Assembly: GCF_000003815.2 (NCBI RefSeq) | Contig: NC_049992.1 | Span: 9,713,538 to 9,777,537, forward strand | Reading direction: 5' to 3' | Origin: Branchiostoma floridae | Lineage: Eukaryota; Chordata; Leptocardii; Amphioxiformes; Branchiostomatidae | DNA length: 64,000 nt | Shown here: positions 1 to 10,389 of the stretch, in pieces | Layout: each line of letters begins with the position of its first letter | Position numbering within the stretch: the stretch's first letter is position 1 | Translations under genes and position numbers: made by a program | Notes under the pieces: generated by a model | What the model saw: only the letters and a program-made list of their open reading frames with translations | Database searches by the model: none | Told to the model about the DNA's origin: nothing

Positions 1-394
1 CATTATTAATAATGCAGCAGCGACATCTACCTGCAGTTCCAAGAAGAACTGGTCAATTTTGCTCTTCGAAATGTGACAGACGATGAACTTTGTTAACCTG
101 ATTGAAACATCTTATAAGCACGTTAGAGATCATCACCTCTGGTGACGTTGTCTACCTGACACGGGGGTGTTTTTGTTGCAAGTATGAAATTGATATCTAG
201 TGCTCGGTTGTAAAGAGCATAATTTACCTTCAACAATGTGAAACTCAAATTACTGACCTATAGCTGAAAGAGCTACAAACACTGGCTCAACATGAAATAC
301 AAATTCCGTCACTACACATTATCGACGCTTTGATTCATTTGCACGTTCTTAAATGATGCAGAATTGGAGTAATTATACAAACAGCAACACCTAC

Positions 395-661
395 CATTGA
401 CTCTAACTTCGAAAGAGCAAGAGCTTGCCATTCCACTACCATCAGTGAAGGTGTACTTTACAACAGTAGGTAGGCCAGTCGTGATGGGGAACTTGTGAGG
501 AGGTTTGATGCCAGCCGGCGTCACTGTCATCTTGGGCGGCTTCCCCGAGTTGTCCACAGCGGTAGGAACGGTCCAGTTGACCGTCAGGTAGTTCTGACCC
601 TCTTCTGTACCGTTCACGATGTCCGCTGGACACCCGATGACAAGTCGTGGCGACTGGTTAT
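395..661 (-). CDS. HYR domain exon of gene C
   Basis: This 267-nt phase 1-1 exon encodes an 89-residue HYR (hyalin repeat) domain: [14 protein letters not shown], then [44 protein letters not shown] domains are immunoglobulin-like folds that accompany CCPs in SVEP1 and hyalin. It matches the gene D exon at 53048-53314 almost residue for residue. The donor is a good GTAGGT at 394. A second HYR exon is expected just left of the window. Confidence 0.87.
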
Positions 662-3600
662 CTAAATTTTATATTTTGGAGATTAATAATGAAAAAAAGC
701 ATGACGCATGTTAATCTTTTAACAGATCAATCAATCCACTATCACTATCAGCAGGAAAAGAGATACTTCGTTATTAGTCATTAGGTCCAAGACTCGCGTT
801 TAAGTTGTGTGAGACCATTGCCACAACACTACCAAGCGGCAAACAAGGAGTAGTACAGTTCATTCAGACTCTTAGAAAGCTTAAAGGTAACTCAGAACGG
901 AAAAGTTGGGCAAGTAGATTTTTTTCACATATTCTGTCACGACAGAATCTGAAGAGAAACCGGCTCAGTTAGCAAGCGTTCTAAACTGCTTCCCTTCCAA
1001 GGGTTCAATGTGGTAGAACTGCTAGTTTTACCACATTGTTTCTAACTTACTACAGTGAAAACTCAAATACGCCAGCCCGTACCTATACATGTTGGTTGTT
1101 GGTTTGACCAACTGTCGTCTTCCAGACAGACTCTGTTGGGAGTTCCGTCCATCCTGTAGCCATCTTGGCAGGTGAACTGACAGGCTGTATCGAACTTCTG
1201 GGCCTTGCTAACACAGGTAGACGGACTCACGGTGGCGTTTACCACCATCGGTAAGGGGTCACACTTTTTAACTGGGAAAGACAAGGGACGAATACATGTA
1301 AAAAGTGCAACTGTGCCTTTAGTCAGTAAAAAAAATTAATTCTAATTTCAAATAAAAAAATCCATACGTAACTAACCAAAAAAGTACATCACTTTGATAA
1401 CATGTTCATAGTCAGGTCAAGTTTATTCACAACAATTGCATTAGTTACAATTTATGGCAAGTAACACGTATTGCTAGCAACTACCAACTATCTGCAATAT
1501 ATATGTATCATGTCGTTTAAGCCTAAAGTTGTAGGAAGGAAGCTTAAGGAGACCTCTCTTTCCGTTTTTCACCCTCGTAATGTGCTTGTTTTATCTACAA
1601 AAATCAGCAAACTTGTCATAAAATGCGGATTGTTAGACAACGAAGAAAGGAAAACCAAGAGGCTACTTGAATTGAAATGTGATCCTCTCATTAACGTACA
1701 CTCGTGTGTATATTGTTGGTGTCCGTATTATGATACATACCGAGACACTTTGCCTTCGAACCGTCCCACTTCCCCTCTTCTAAGCATCTCCGTACCTTGC
1801 TTCCCTACAGACGATTGGATTGAAGGAGAAGGAAAAATATTGATCCCGTAATCTCTGGGTCCCCTCTGTTGTCTCACGTTTGGCCTGGCCCTTGGTATTT
1901 GCCGTATTTCATATGATAAGTATGGAAATTGACAACAAAACACATATACGGTTGCAATACGTAGTACGTAGTTATGATATCCTTAGCATCTCAATCAGAA
2001 AGTAATATTAGCCATCATGTCTACTGTCCCGTTGAAATAAACATCCAAAGCCCACACAGTACAGCTACATGCACATTATGTGGATGCGTAAACATAATGT
2101 CTGTTCATATTCAAGAATATAATATAGTTGCTGAACAGATATTGGTAGATCGTAGGTTACGAGACCTCATCTACGCACCTGTAAGGTGTACCCTCGGTTA
2201 CAGGTGAATGTACAAGTAGTTTCATAAGGAAACGTTCCGGTTGCCTGTTGACCATCTGACATCACGCAGGTCCTCTGTCCGTCCGAAGGCTCAGGTAGAC
2301 CTGGGCACTCTATTCCTGTACAGCACATTCGTGGATTTCTTATATATTTCAGGGAATAGTGAGATGCACTTACTCAATATAATTTTTTTTCATCCTTGTT
2401 TTTCAAAAACACGAAGTATATTGTTATAACAAAATCCTTATGTTTTTATTAACTGTCCCTTTTTTTCTTTGATACGGAACAAGCAGACATCTTTTTGTGC
2501 AGATTTGGTGTTCCCAAAACGCTGATACAATCCTTTGATCTTTACTAATTCCGACAAATAAAGACATTTGACTACGCATTTAAACGTAGGATCATGACTG
2601 TCTATTGTATGTGTTTGGGGGTATTCCAGTATTTATACTTACGTTGACAGATGATAGGGTCTCCACTCCAAGTCCTGTTGGCGTGACAAGTTCTTTCTGG
2701 TGTTCCCCTCAACATCTTATGCCCATAGTTGCATCTAGGGAAAATACAACGCATGTACAATACAATACACGTACAAACCACAGTCCAATTCTACTTTGTG
2801 ATTGGTTCAGTTGTTACGTAAATGTGAGAGTTTACCAACGGCATGTCATAGGATTGATTTAATGACTCGCGGTGGCATAACGGCTGATTGGTGACCTGTA
2901 ATCACCGAATATACCACCGAATGAGCGAACTGTAGTGGTGACATAAAAGTACCAGAAGAAATTAAGACCGATATTTTTATGATACGTATACGTATACGTA
3001 TGTATCCATTAGTACTAAACTTTTGATAATTTGTTACTTGCTTTGAAATACCTACAAGACTATTCCAACCAGGGAGTATTTTAGCTCTCGATAATATGAT
3101 GGAAGGACGGTGTAATTTGACTCTTACTGAAATCGGCACGTCGTACGATACTCGTTGTTACAGTTCGCGGGCTGCATGGTTCCTCCGTCTGGAGACTCCA
3201 GTTTCGGGTCACAGCGGACAGCTGTTGGTAAAAAGTATAAGTAGGTTGATGAGTGAGAGGGGGGAAAGAATCAAGATTGACACAACTAGCACCGAAATGG
3301 AGTAGTTACGAGATTTTATTTAAGTCGGCGCATGTGAACGCAGCTTTTTTGGCAACGCCTCAGGGGCCAGGGATAGTGCGAAAGGGAAGTTCCAGTCGAT
3401 TCAGGGTTTGAGTTGTCTTTATGTTCACCTTAACCGTTGCCATGGCAATAACGTTTTTATTGCCGGTCTTGTTTCAAAAGCACTTGTTGAATAATCCTCA
3501 CGTTTGCATCCTGAGCCCCATGGGTTTCCTTCGTGCCCCTCGTTACAGACGCACTGGTTCGGACTGGTGGACGCCGTGCCTCTGGTGCTGCTCTTAGCCG

Positions 3601-6600
3601 GGCAGGTCCCCGGGCATCCCGACACGCTGGGCGCAAGGAGCTCCTTGTAGCGGCCTTTCGGACAAGCTGGAGGAATAACGACATTTGTGTAATTAATACA
3701 CAACCAGAGTTCCAAAATTCCCTCGTTCCCAAAATCAAGGACCGCTGCAAACAAACAAACACCATTTACGCTATGCTTATAGAACCACTCATGAATATTA
3801 GTAGTCATAGCATGCCCAGAACACGACAAATCAAACCTGGAAGCTCCACTGCAGTACCGTAGGAAGCCGCTTGGAGGCCCATTAACGAGTTTCACCTTTG
3901 TCTATCCAACACCTACCCGCCTAATAGATATCATGAATATCCATCCACAGCTTCTAGAGTTTTGATGCTCAAAACACACATACATTCACTTTTGGAACAG
4001 TCCATGTTTGCATGCATGGGATGGGAGTTGGTTGAAATATGCTGTATTTGCTGGCAAATGTCGCCTGTTCAGTAGTATTTACACAACACTATGCATTGCG
4101 TATTTGTCTTTAAAATGATGGAGTCGAATTAGCCTCGAAACATACGGGTGCACGGTGCTCCCCGGCCGGTTCCGTAGTAGCCTGGCTTGCAGGCGCACTC
4201 GTACACTCCGGTCTTCGACCCGCATGCGCATTTGGCGTTCGCCCCACAACCTGGGGACGAGCAGTCCGCTGACGTCACTCCATCAGTCTCGTACCTCTTA
4301 GAGTAGGGGTCTGTAATGTAGGCAAAGTACTATTGAAAACCTATATAGTATAGAGATATACGACTGTCCTAGCACAATAATATTGAGCGCAACGGATTCT
4401 GAACTGCCCTATTGCAGCTTTCGTATAATAGAATCTGTGCACATCACTGGCCATCACCCAGCAGAGACGGCTAATGGTATAGATTTCTCTGTTGAGTGAT
4501 GATTGATTGAAGTGCGCTGATGAATTTTTTTTCCGTAGACCTTTATTCCCAGTTCAAGTACATATTTCAATTCAGGTACAATGGGTAGATACATATTTCA
4601 ATGGATAGATACATATCAGTTCAAGCATAATGGGTCTGTACATATTTCAGGTCAAGTACAATGTGTACGTTCATATCTCAGTTCAAGTATACTGGGTTAC
4701 CTATTTCAGTTCAAGTACACTGGGTACATATATATTTTAGTTCAAATACAATGGATACATATACAAGCACAATGGATACACATATCAATAATAGAGATCG
4801 CACATGGTTTGAAAAATACGTATGATATTGTCATATTTGAGAAGTACAGGGTTATCGTTATATTTTGTCCAAGAAAGAAAGATTGCGTATTTAGCTAAAG
4901 TAATATAAGTGTTTGACGAGAGAAGTAAGTGTTTTAATGAAATTTCATCCTGGTTAACATATACAGCTATTCTATCCCAATATCCACTTAACCGTCCACA
5001 TTCAACAAACATATGTTCGTAGTCTTCGTCTTTGTTGCACAATTCACATACTGGACTGTAAATATCTCCAGATGCATTAACAATTCTCCATCTATTCAGT
5101 AGGACTTTACAGGGCAATATTCTATGTAGTATCTTAAAACTGAATTCTCTTAGCTTATTCGGTTTGATGTCAACAGTTTGTGATGTCCAAACTTTTCGCC
5201 AGTTCAGACCGGGACATACGGTGTCCCAATGCGCTGATGAATTATGGGAAAGATGGGATTAGGGCAGTCAAAAATCCGATGTGCTTACTTATCATGTAGG
5301 AAAAATGTTTAAGCTCTGTAACAACGCAGATGACATTTCTGGGAATTCATGGGAAACATTGCATATTCTACCAGCTGCAGTATCCAAGAGCGAATTAACA
5401 AAAAAGATCACATGACAATACATACCCCCTCGAATTCTTTTTGCGAGATCTTTGGCGTCCACAAAGTCCGAAGACAAGTACACGTGACTTGCGTCTGTGG
5501 CGCAATCGTGCAGTTGTTGCTTGTTAGGACTGTCGCCTTGAAAACGGACAACATAGTCAGTGCCTAGTTTCTCCAGGTAGGTTATTCAATGATTCAAGCA
5601 ATGAAGAGAGGATTCAATGGTTAACAAGACCACAATGCCAATGGTTAACAAGACCACAAATTCATAATAATCCATCCATAGCTTGATGAGTTATGCTAAA
5701 GCAAAACACTATGTGAACTAGAAGTGTAGAACTTTTAATTTGTTACCTTCACCAAGAAGGCAATGTTTGTGACTTTGTGGTTATGTGAAATCTGTTTTCG
5801 TTACATGAAAATGCTCTCTAAAACAGATAATTGGATTCCCAAAAGTATATCAAAGTTTCATGATCTCACCGACACCAATGCTGTAGATCTCTGCATTGTA
5901 GACAGATTTCAGGTTGTTGGCCCTGCCTACAGGATCTTTGTCCGGCTTGCCGTCTGTTAGGTAGACCACTACCTGATGAATGCAACATAGTCAAGTGGAC
6001 ATGTTATTTACTTCACAAGTTTTCTCTTCAAATTCAACATTTTAACATCATCATCAACATCACGGGCGAGTTGCCCGGACCAGGTTTACTCTCTCTTGTA
6101 TTGTGGAAAGAAGGTCATTGGATAAACTACACCCTTACACCAGATTGGTACACATAAGTCATCACTGGTATTGCTACGCGTACGGTTGGTATGATATGAT
6201 AGACAGTAGAATGTACATCAATTAGTCATGAGTATAACATGTATATATTTCTTGATAAACAATTTTATTTTTCCTTTCCGCAAACATCCCATAAATCTGC
6301 GGGTTAAAAGTACTATAATTCTGCAAACGTACGAAACTGCGTAGATTTTAGTCAATTGATGATATGTTAAAACACTAGCTTCGTAACGTTAGTTATCAAG
6401 TTCTCACTTGTTTAACAGGCTGATTATTTGCGAAAGCAGACTTTGGCCTCAGAAGTTCCTGTGCCAGGCGGAAGGCATCTTCTGCATTTGTCGATCCCCC
6501 TGTGTACTTCACCGTCTTCAGTTCCCTCAGGAACGAGCACTTGTTCTTGGGGTTCTTGATGTAGTCGATGTGCGTTCGGGCAGCATCGTCAAACGACACG

Positions 6601-7549
6601 ATGGCGACTCGCGAGGCCTGAGGGCTGATAGTCAGTTGGCTGAGAAAGTTCTCCACGAATGTGATCTCCGTCTGCGGTTATAGTAAGGTACGGAAGGTAG
6701 TTTGGTAATTAAGGAGGGGCGAAGGAAAAAGAAAAAAAGGAGTATCAACACCCGAGCCAAAGAGAATCTTTTTTTCAACATCACCTCATAATCAATGACT
6801 GAACGAACGACTTTGTTATGTTTGTGAAAAGACAATAGCGAAGTAGCTAAAATATCAAAAGAACGTAACTAACTACCGGACAGATAGGCCCAAAGTATGA
6901 TCATCAATCTTACTACTTTACCAAGTATCCATCGGTCAAAATCATCACAATCCTTTTAAGCTTTCTTTAATCAATAACAATAACGTTAATAACTTTGGTC
7001 AATATTTTAATTTCTAATCAGTAACAATAACAACTTTGGTCAAAATGCTTAATCTATGACTTTTAATCAATTACTCTAGACAAGAAAGAACCCCACTGTT
7101 CAGCAGGCTTGGTCACAAATAAGCCAATTTACCAAATTCTATTTTCTTTAGCAACATGATGTTGACGACAAAATTTTAAACTACAATACTGAAAGAGACC
7201 GCTAGAGGGCCATACAGGTACAGATCGGAACGAGAATCACAAAAAGAATCACGTTCGTTTATGACTTCAAAATTCCGTCTAATCATCTAGAAGCAAACAA
7301 TAATTGTTAACATGGTGAAAACATATCCACCTCATTGGCAAACGTAACGAGAAGACATACCTGAAAGTTGTTCTCTCCAACACTACCAGAACTGTCCAAC
7401 ATAAAGACGATGTCTGCCCGGCTGTCTTGATATTTGTTCACTTGGTTTTGAAAAGTCGACGCCACTTGGGCCAAATTTCGGGCGGAAACTTGTAGAAAGA
7501 TAGCCGACACCGCAAAGAGTACTATTTGGCTTGCTAACGGAGGGGCCAT
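395..7549 (-). CDS. Gene C: SVEP1/polydom-like secreted protein, 5' part (12 exons, runs off the left edge)
   Basis: Exons, read on the minus strand: 7549-7361, 6671-6408, 5972-5870, 5536-5426, 4310-4146, 3666-3502, 3221-3128, 2734-2643, 2315-2179, 1804-1741, 1271-1083, 661-395. All have AG/GT borders and compatible phases and sum to 613 codons plus one base. The start is the ATG at 7549, followed by a hydrophobic signal peptide (about residues 1-23). Domain order is vWA, EGF, Cys-rich EGF-like, three CCP/sushi, HYR, which is the N-terminal order of SVEP1/polydom. Each exon has a counterpart of equal or nearly equal length in gene D on the other strand. After the HYR exon a phase-1 donor at 394 leads off the window, so the C-terminus is unseen. 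Role inferred: extracellular matrix or adhesion protein. Confidence 0.85.
1083..3221 (-). CDS. Three CCP/sushi domains of gene C
   Basis: CCP1 is split between 3221-3128 (94 nt, ending phase 2) and 2734-2643 (92 nt). CCP2 is split between 2315-2179 (137 nt) and 1804-1741 (64 nt). CCP3 is one exon, 1271-1083 (189 nt), encoding [17 protein letters not shown] to NQQPTCIG. Each has the four-cysteine, conserved-tryptophan pattern ([35 protein letters not shown]). Exon lengths and split positions equal those of gene D. CCPs mediate protein-protein contacts in complement and matrix proteins. Confidence 0.85.
3502..4310 (-). CDS. EGF-like and Cys-rich EGF-like exons of gene C
   Basis: The exon at 4310-4146 (165 nt, phase 1-1) encodes an EGF-like domain with DCSSPGCGANAKCACGS and ending [12 protein letters not shown]. 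The exon at 3666-3502 (165 nt, phase 1-1) encodes a second Cys-rich module, [11 protein letters not shown] then [11 protein letters not shown] and [17 protein letters not shown]. Both are nearly identical in protein sequence to the gene D exons at 48324-48488 and 49090-49254. The close identity of the second exon suggests recent duplication or gene conversion. Confidence 0.85.
4527..5229 (-). mobile_element. 5'-truncated LINE with poly(A) tail and 14-bp target-site duplication
   Basis: On the minus strand an open frame from about 5229 to 4785 encodes the C-terminal end of a non-LTR reverse transcriptase. It has a zf-RVT-like zinc-binding motif, CELCNKDEDYEHMFVECG, preceded by FSFKILHRILPCKVLLNRW. 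The 3' UTR (about 4554-4784) contains degenerate ~33-bp repeats of CATATTTCAGTTCAAGTACA type, then an AATAAA-like signal and an A-rich tail (T-run near 4525-4532 on plus). The insertion is bounded on both sides by TGCGCTGATGAATT (4513-4526 and 5230-5243). It sits in an intron of gene C, between the last vWA exon and the EGF exon. Confidence 0.82.
5426..7549 (-). CDS. Signal peptide and von Willebrand factor A domain of gene C (4 exons)
   Basis: The exon at 7549-7361 encodes a signal peptide and then RADIVFMLDSSGSVG, whose DSSGS is the MIDAS DxSxS motif. The exon at 6671-6408 encodes the central part, with conserved [17 protein letters not shown] and TGGSTNAEDAF (MIDAS threonine). The exon at 5972-5870 encodes VVVYLTDGKP, whose LTDG supplies the third MIDAS aspartate. 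The exon at 5536-5426 ends with [10 protein letters not shown]. All metal-binding positions are present, so a ligand-binding vWA fold is expected. Phases run 0, 0, 1, 1. The third exon is two codons shorter than its gene D counterpart (103 against 109 bases). Confidence 0.88.
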
Positions 7550-8037
7550 ATTGGGCCTCGCTCACTTGTACAGGACAATGAAACAACGTCGCCTTCTGCA
7601 AAGAACAACAAGACCCTAACCTGTAAGGCGACGTGCAAATTACCACAGACTGTTTGTTGTGTGTCATTGAGACCCTGGGATTATAAACTGGCATTTGTCC
7701 AAAGCAAACATCACCAAGTGTACTGCTAAACAGCCACGTAAGCAAACAACAATGACTGGGTGTCAGCGTTCTGGAGCTGGCCGCGAGTCAACAGGAAACT
7801 ACTATCTTTGCGGGTTTTGTTTGAAAGCTGATGGTGCAGATTTGCATTTGATCTTTGGCAAGGAAGAAGCCGACGGTCCAATGTAGAGTACCCTCACATA
7901 AACTTAAGTATGAAACATGTTTTGCATCACGTCCTGAAGCGGGCCTTTGACCGCAGATAAATATGGGTCCAATGTTCAGGCCAGCCAAGTAAAGGCCGGG
8001 ATCAAATGGCCAAGAGGCCATCGTTGTCAGAGATAAA

Positions 8038-8399
8038 GATTGAAGACCTTTATTGTACATTTTTGCCCAACCGAGCTAAGTACAGGTCACAACAAAGACA
8101 AGGCATGCCTATAAAAGTATCACAGATCTAGTCTAACACAGAAGTTCGGCTTCTTCTCGATTCTTGGTAATGGTGAAAATGTCGGACTGCATGGTTTGGT
8201 AATGGTTTGTCAAAACGCATGAGTAATATGAATTTTTCAGTGCTACTTAAGTGAGGGAATCTACTTTCTATATAGCTAAATAAAGTATTTCTATCATTAA
8301 CATAGATATATAATATAATCAACAATGAAGTGCGCTTTATCTTCTACCGTGTTTGAGGTACCAAAATTGACGGACTCTTTGTTCTAGAGGAGTGCGGTT
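8038..8399 (-). mobile_element. Short 5'-truncated LINE 3' end with 14-bp target-site duplication
   Basis: The minus-strand reading ends in a reverse-transcriptase C-terminus (FPHLSSTEKFILLMRF, a stop, then a short UTR with TTTATTG on plus). It is related to the fragment at 50583-50900, which shares the plus-strand words CCTTTATTGTACAT and GCTAAGTACAGGT. The direct repeat TTGTCAGAGATAAA occurs at 8024-8037 and 8400-8413 and brackets the insertion exactly. Confidence 0.75.
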
Positions 8400-8569
8400 T
8401 TGTCAGAGATAAAAGCGTCTAGATAACGCTAGTCTTTGGAAAGGGGGGTGACCTGTTCAGCACGCACCTGATAATAAGACTTCGTCTCAGTATCGTTAAA
8501 TCTGAGTGACATGTTTTCCTTCTGTACATGTATTACATAGTACAGAATGTTGAAAGGGAACAAGGAAAC

Positions 8570-9811
8570 GATTGTGAAACTATAGACCAACAGCTGTGTC
8601 TGCAGGAAGTGCCAAATATCGTTTGGCATGGGGCTCAGCCAGATGGCAATAGTAGGCCTAGGGTCTGGGTAGAAAGACGGGAATGAAAATAAAGAAACGC
8701 CTGCCTGGGATCCTTTGTAAGGAAGTAGGCGACGTGGGGAAAGCTGTTGTCAGATAAATGTGATGATCTTGTACTGTTGTCGGGCCTGGACGGCTCGCCC
8801 TCACTCACGATTCGCCGTCAGGGCGTTTCGCCGCCACCCTGTACAACAGGCCTATAGCTTTTCCCCATACAACGTTCGTATGTAGCGCGGGGACAATGTA
8901 TATAGGCCAAAAAGGCTTACATGACACGTTTTAAGCGAAATTACGAGATGTAATGCATCTTCAATAGGATTCTTACACTATTTAACGATGCAATAGACTT
9001 AGCACAGTAAATTGATTTGGTAGAGTCCACTCCTCACACGCCCCCCTTCCTCAAAACCGTTCGACAACCTGCCATCCTTACTTCCCACAGAGGTACCATC
9101 ACTGAGATAAACACAGATTGTGAAACTATAGACCAACAGCTGTGTCTGCAGGAAGTGCCAAATATCGTTTGGCATGGGGCTCAGCCAGATGGCAATAGTA
9201 GGCCTAGGGTCTGGGTAGAAAGACGGGAATGAAAATAAAGAAACGCCTGCCTGGGATCCTTTGTAAGGAAGTAGGCGACGTGGGGAAAGCTGTTGTCAGA
9301 TAAATGTCATGATCTTGTACTGTTGTCGGGCCTGGACGGCTCGCCCTCACTCACGATTCGCCGTCAGGGCGTTTCGCCGTCACCCTGTACAACAGGCCTA
9401 TAGCTTTTCCCCATACAACGTTCGTATACAGCGCGGGGACATGTATATAGGCCAAAAAGGCTTACATGACACGTTTTAAGCGAAATTACGAGATGTAATG
9501 CATCTTCAATAGGATTCTTACACTATTTAACGATGCAATAGACTTAGCACAGTAAATTGATTTGGTAGAGTCCACTCCTCACACGCCCCCCTTCCTCAAA
9601 ACCGTTCGACAACCTGCCATCCTTACTTCCCACAGAGGTACCATCACTGAGATAAACACAGATTGTGAAACTATAGACCAACAGCTGTGTCTGCAGGAAG
9701 TGCCAAATATCGTTTGGCATGGGGCTCAGCCAGATAGCAATAGTAGGCCTAGGGTCTGGGTAGAAAGACGGGAATGAAAATAAAGAAACGCCTGCCTGGG
9801 ATCCTTTGTAG
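8570..9811 (+). repeat. 545-bp tandem duplication, two full copies and a partial third
   Basis: Copies begin at about 8570, 9116 and 9661, each with GATTGTGAAACTATAGACC and, 100 bases later, CCTAGGGTCTGGGTAGAAAG. Copies 1 and 2 run the full period through GACGGCTCGCCCTCACTCAC and GGTAGAGTCCACTCCTCACA. Copy 3 stops near 9811 after GGATCCTTTGTAGGG. Only scattered substitutions separate the copies, so the expansion is recent. Small identical ORFs in each copy are repeat shadows, not genes. Confidence 0.88.
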
Positions 9812-10067
9812 GGCAATGACCCCTAATTGACGGCTGCGCAGAAGGTCCCCGGTGAGTCCCCACAGGATTGATTTTTAAAAGTATCAGAAGATGTGTTTTT
9901 CTTTGGAAATGTTGGCATCTTGGAGCTGTATTCTACAGGTAAGGGTTGTAGGTTTTTTATTATGTCGAAAAAAACAGACTTTCAAGCCTGTTTTGGGTGC
10001 CTGGAACACTAGAAAGAAGTTTGTTATGTAGCTGTCAGATAGGGTCAAAGGTCACCGAGTTGCCGCC

Positions 10068-10310
10068 GGTGCAATGGCCTAATGGGTAGAGTGTTCGCCT
10101 TGCATTCGGAAGGTCGTGAGTTCGATCCCGGCCGAGTCATACCAAAGACTATAAAAATGGTACATGCTGCTTTCTCTGCTTAGCACTCAGCATTCGGGAA
10201 AGAGTATGGAAGTTGAACACACACCACTACCAGTGGACTAGCCCCCTGCTGTAGTGATTGCGTTGTGTGTGGCCCAGGGCTAACGAAACAGAGATGGGCA
10301 CCGCCCTATG
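10068..10310 (+). mobile_element. tRNA-Ala-derived SINE
   Basis: The segment begins with a tRNA-like head: A-box-like TGGCCTAATGGGTAGAG and B-box GAGTTCGATCC, with an anticodon-loop-like CTTGCAT around TGC (Ala). It is followed by an unrelated tail including GCTGCTTTCTCTGCTTAGCA and CCCCCTGCTGTAGTG. The same head and tail occur on the minus strand at 56880-57150 and, degraded, at 40615-40797. The shared tail identifies a SINE rather than a tRNA gene. Confidence 0.75.
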
Positions 10311-10389
10311 CGCCAGAAATGGGCACTGCCCTTGGCGCGGGAAGGGTTTAACTTTAACTAACTCACCGAGTTGCGTTTGGATGCAAGTC

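Noticed and set aside
1471-2429. Plus-strand ORFs opposite gene C exons
   Set aside because: They are shadows of minus-strand CCP exons 1741-1804 and 2179-2315 plus intron sequence.
8570-9811. Repeated 71-residue ORFs as a small gene family
   Set aside because: They are identical by tandem duplication of a non-coding element and have no splice or family support.
10070-10140. A functional tRNA-Ala gene
   Set aside because: The tRNA-like head continues into a tail shared with two other copies, and the acceptor stem does not pair well, so it is a SINE.
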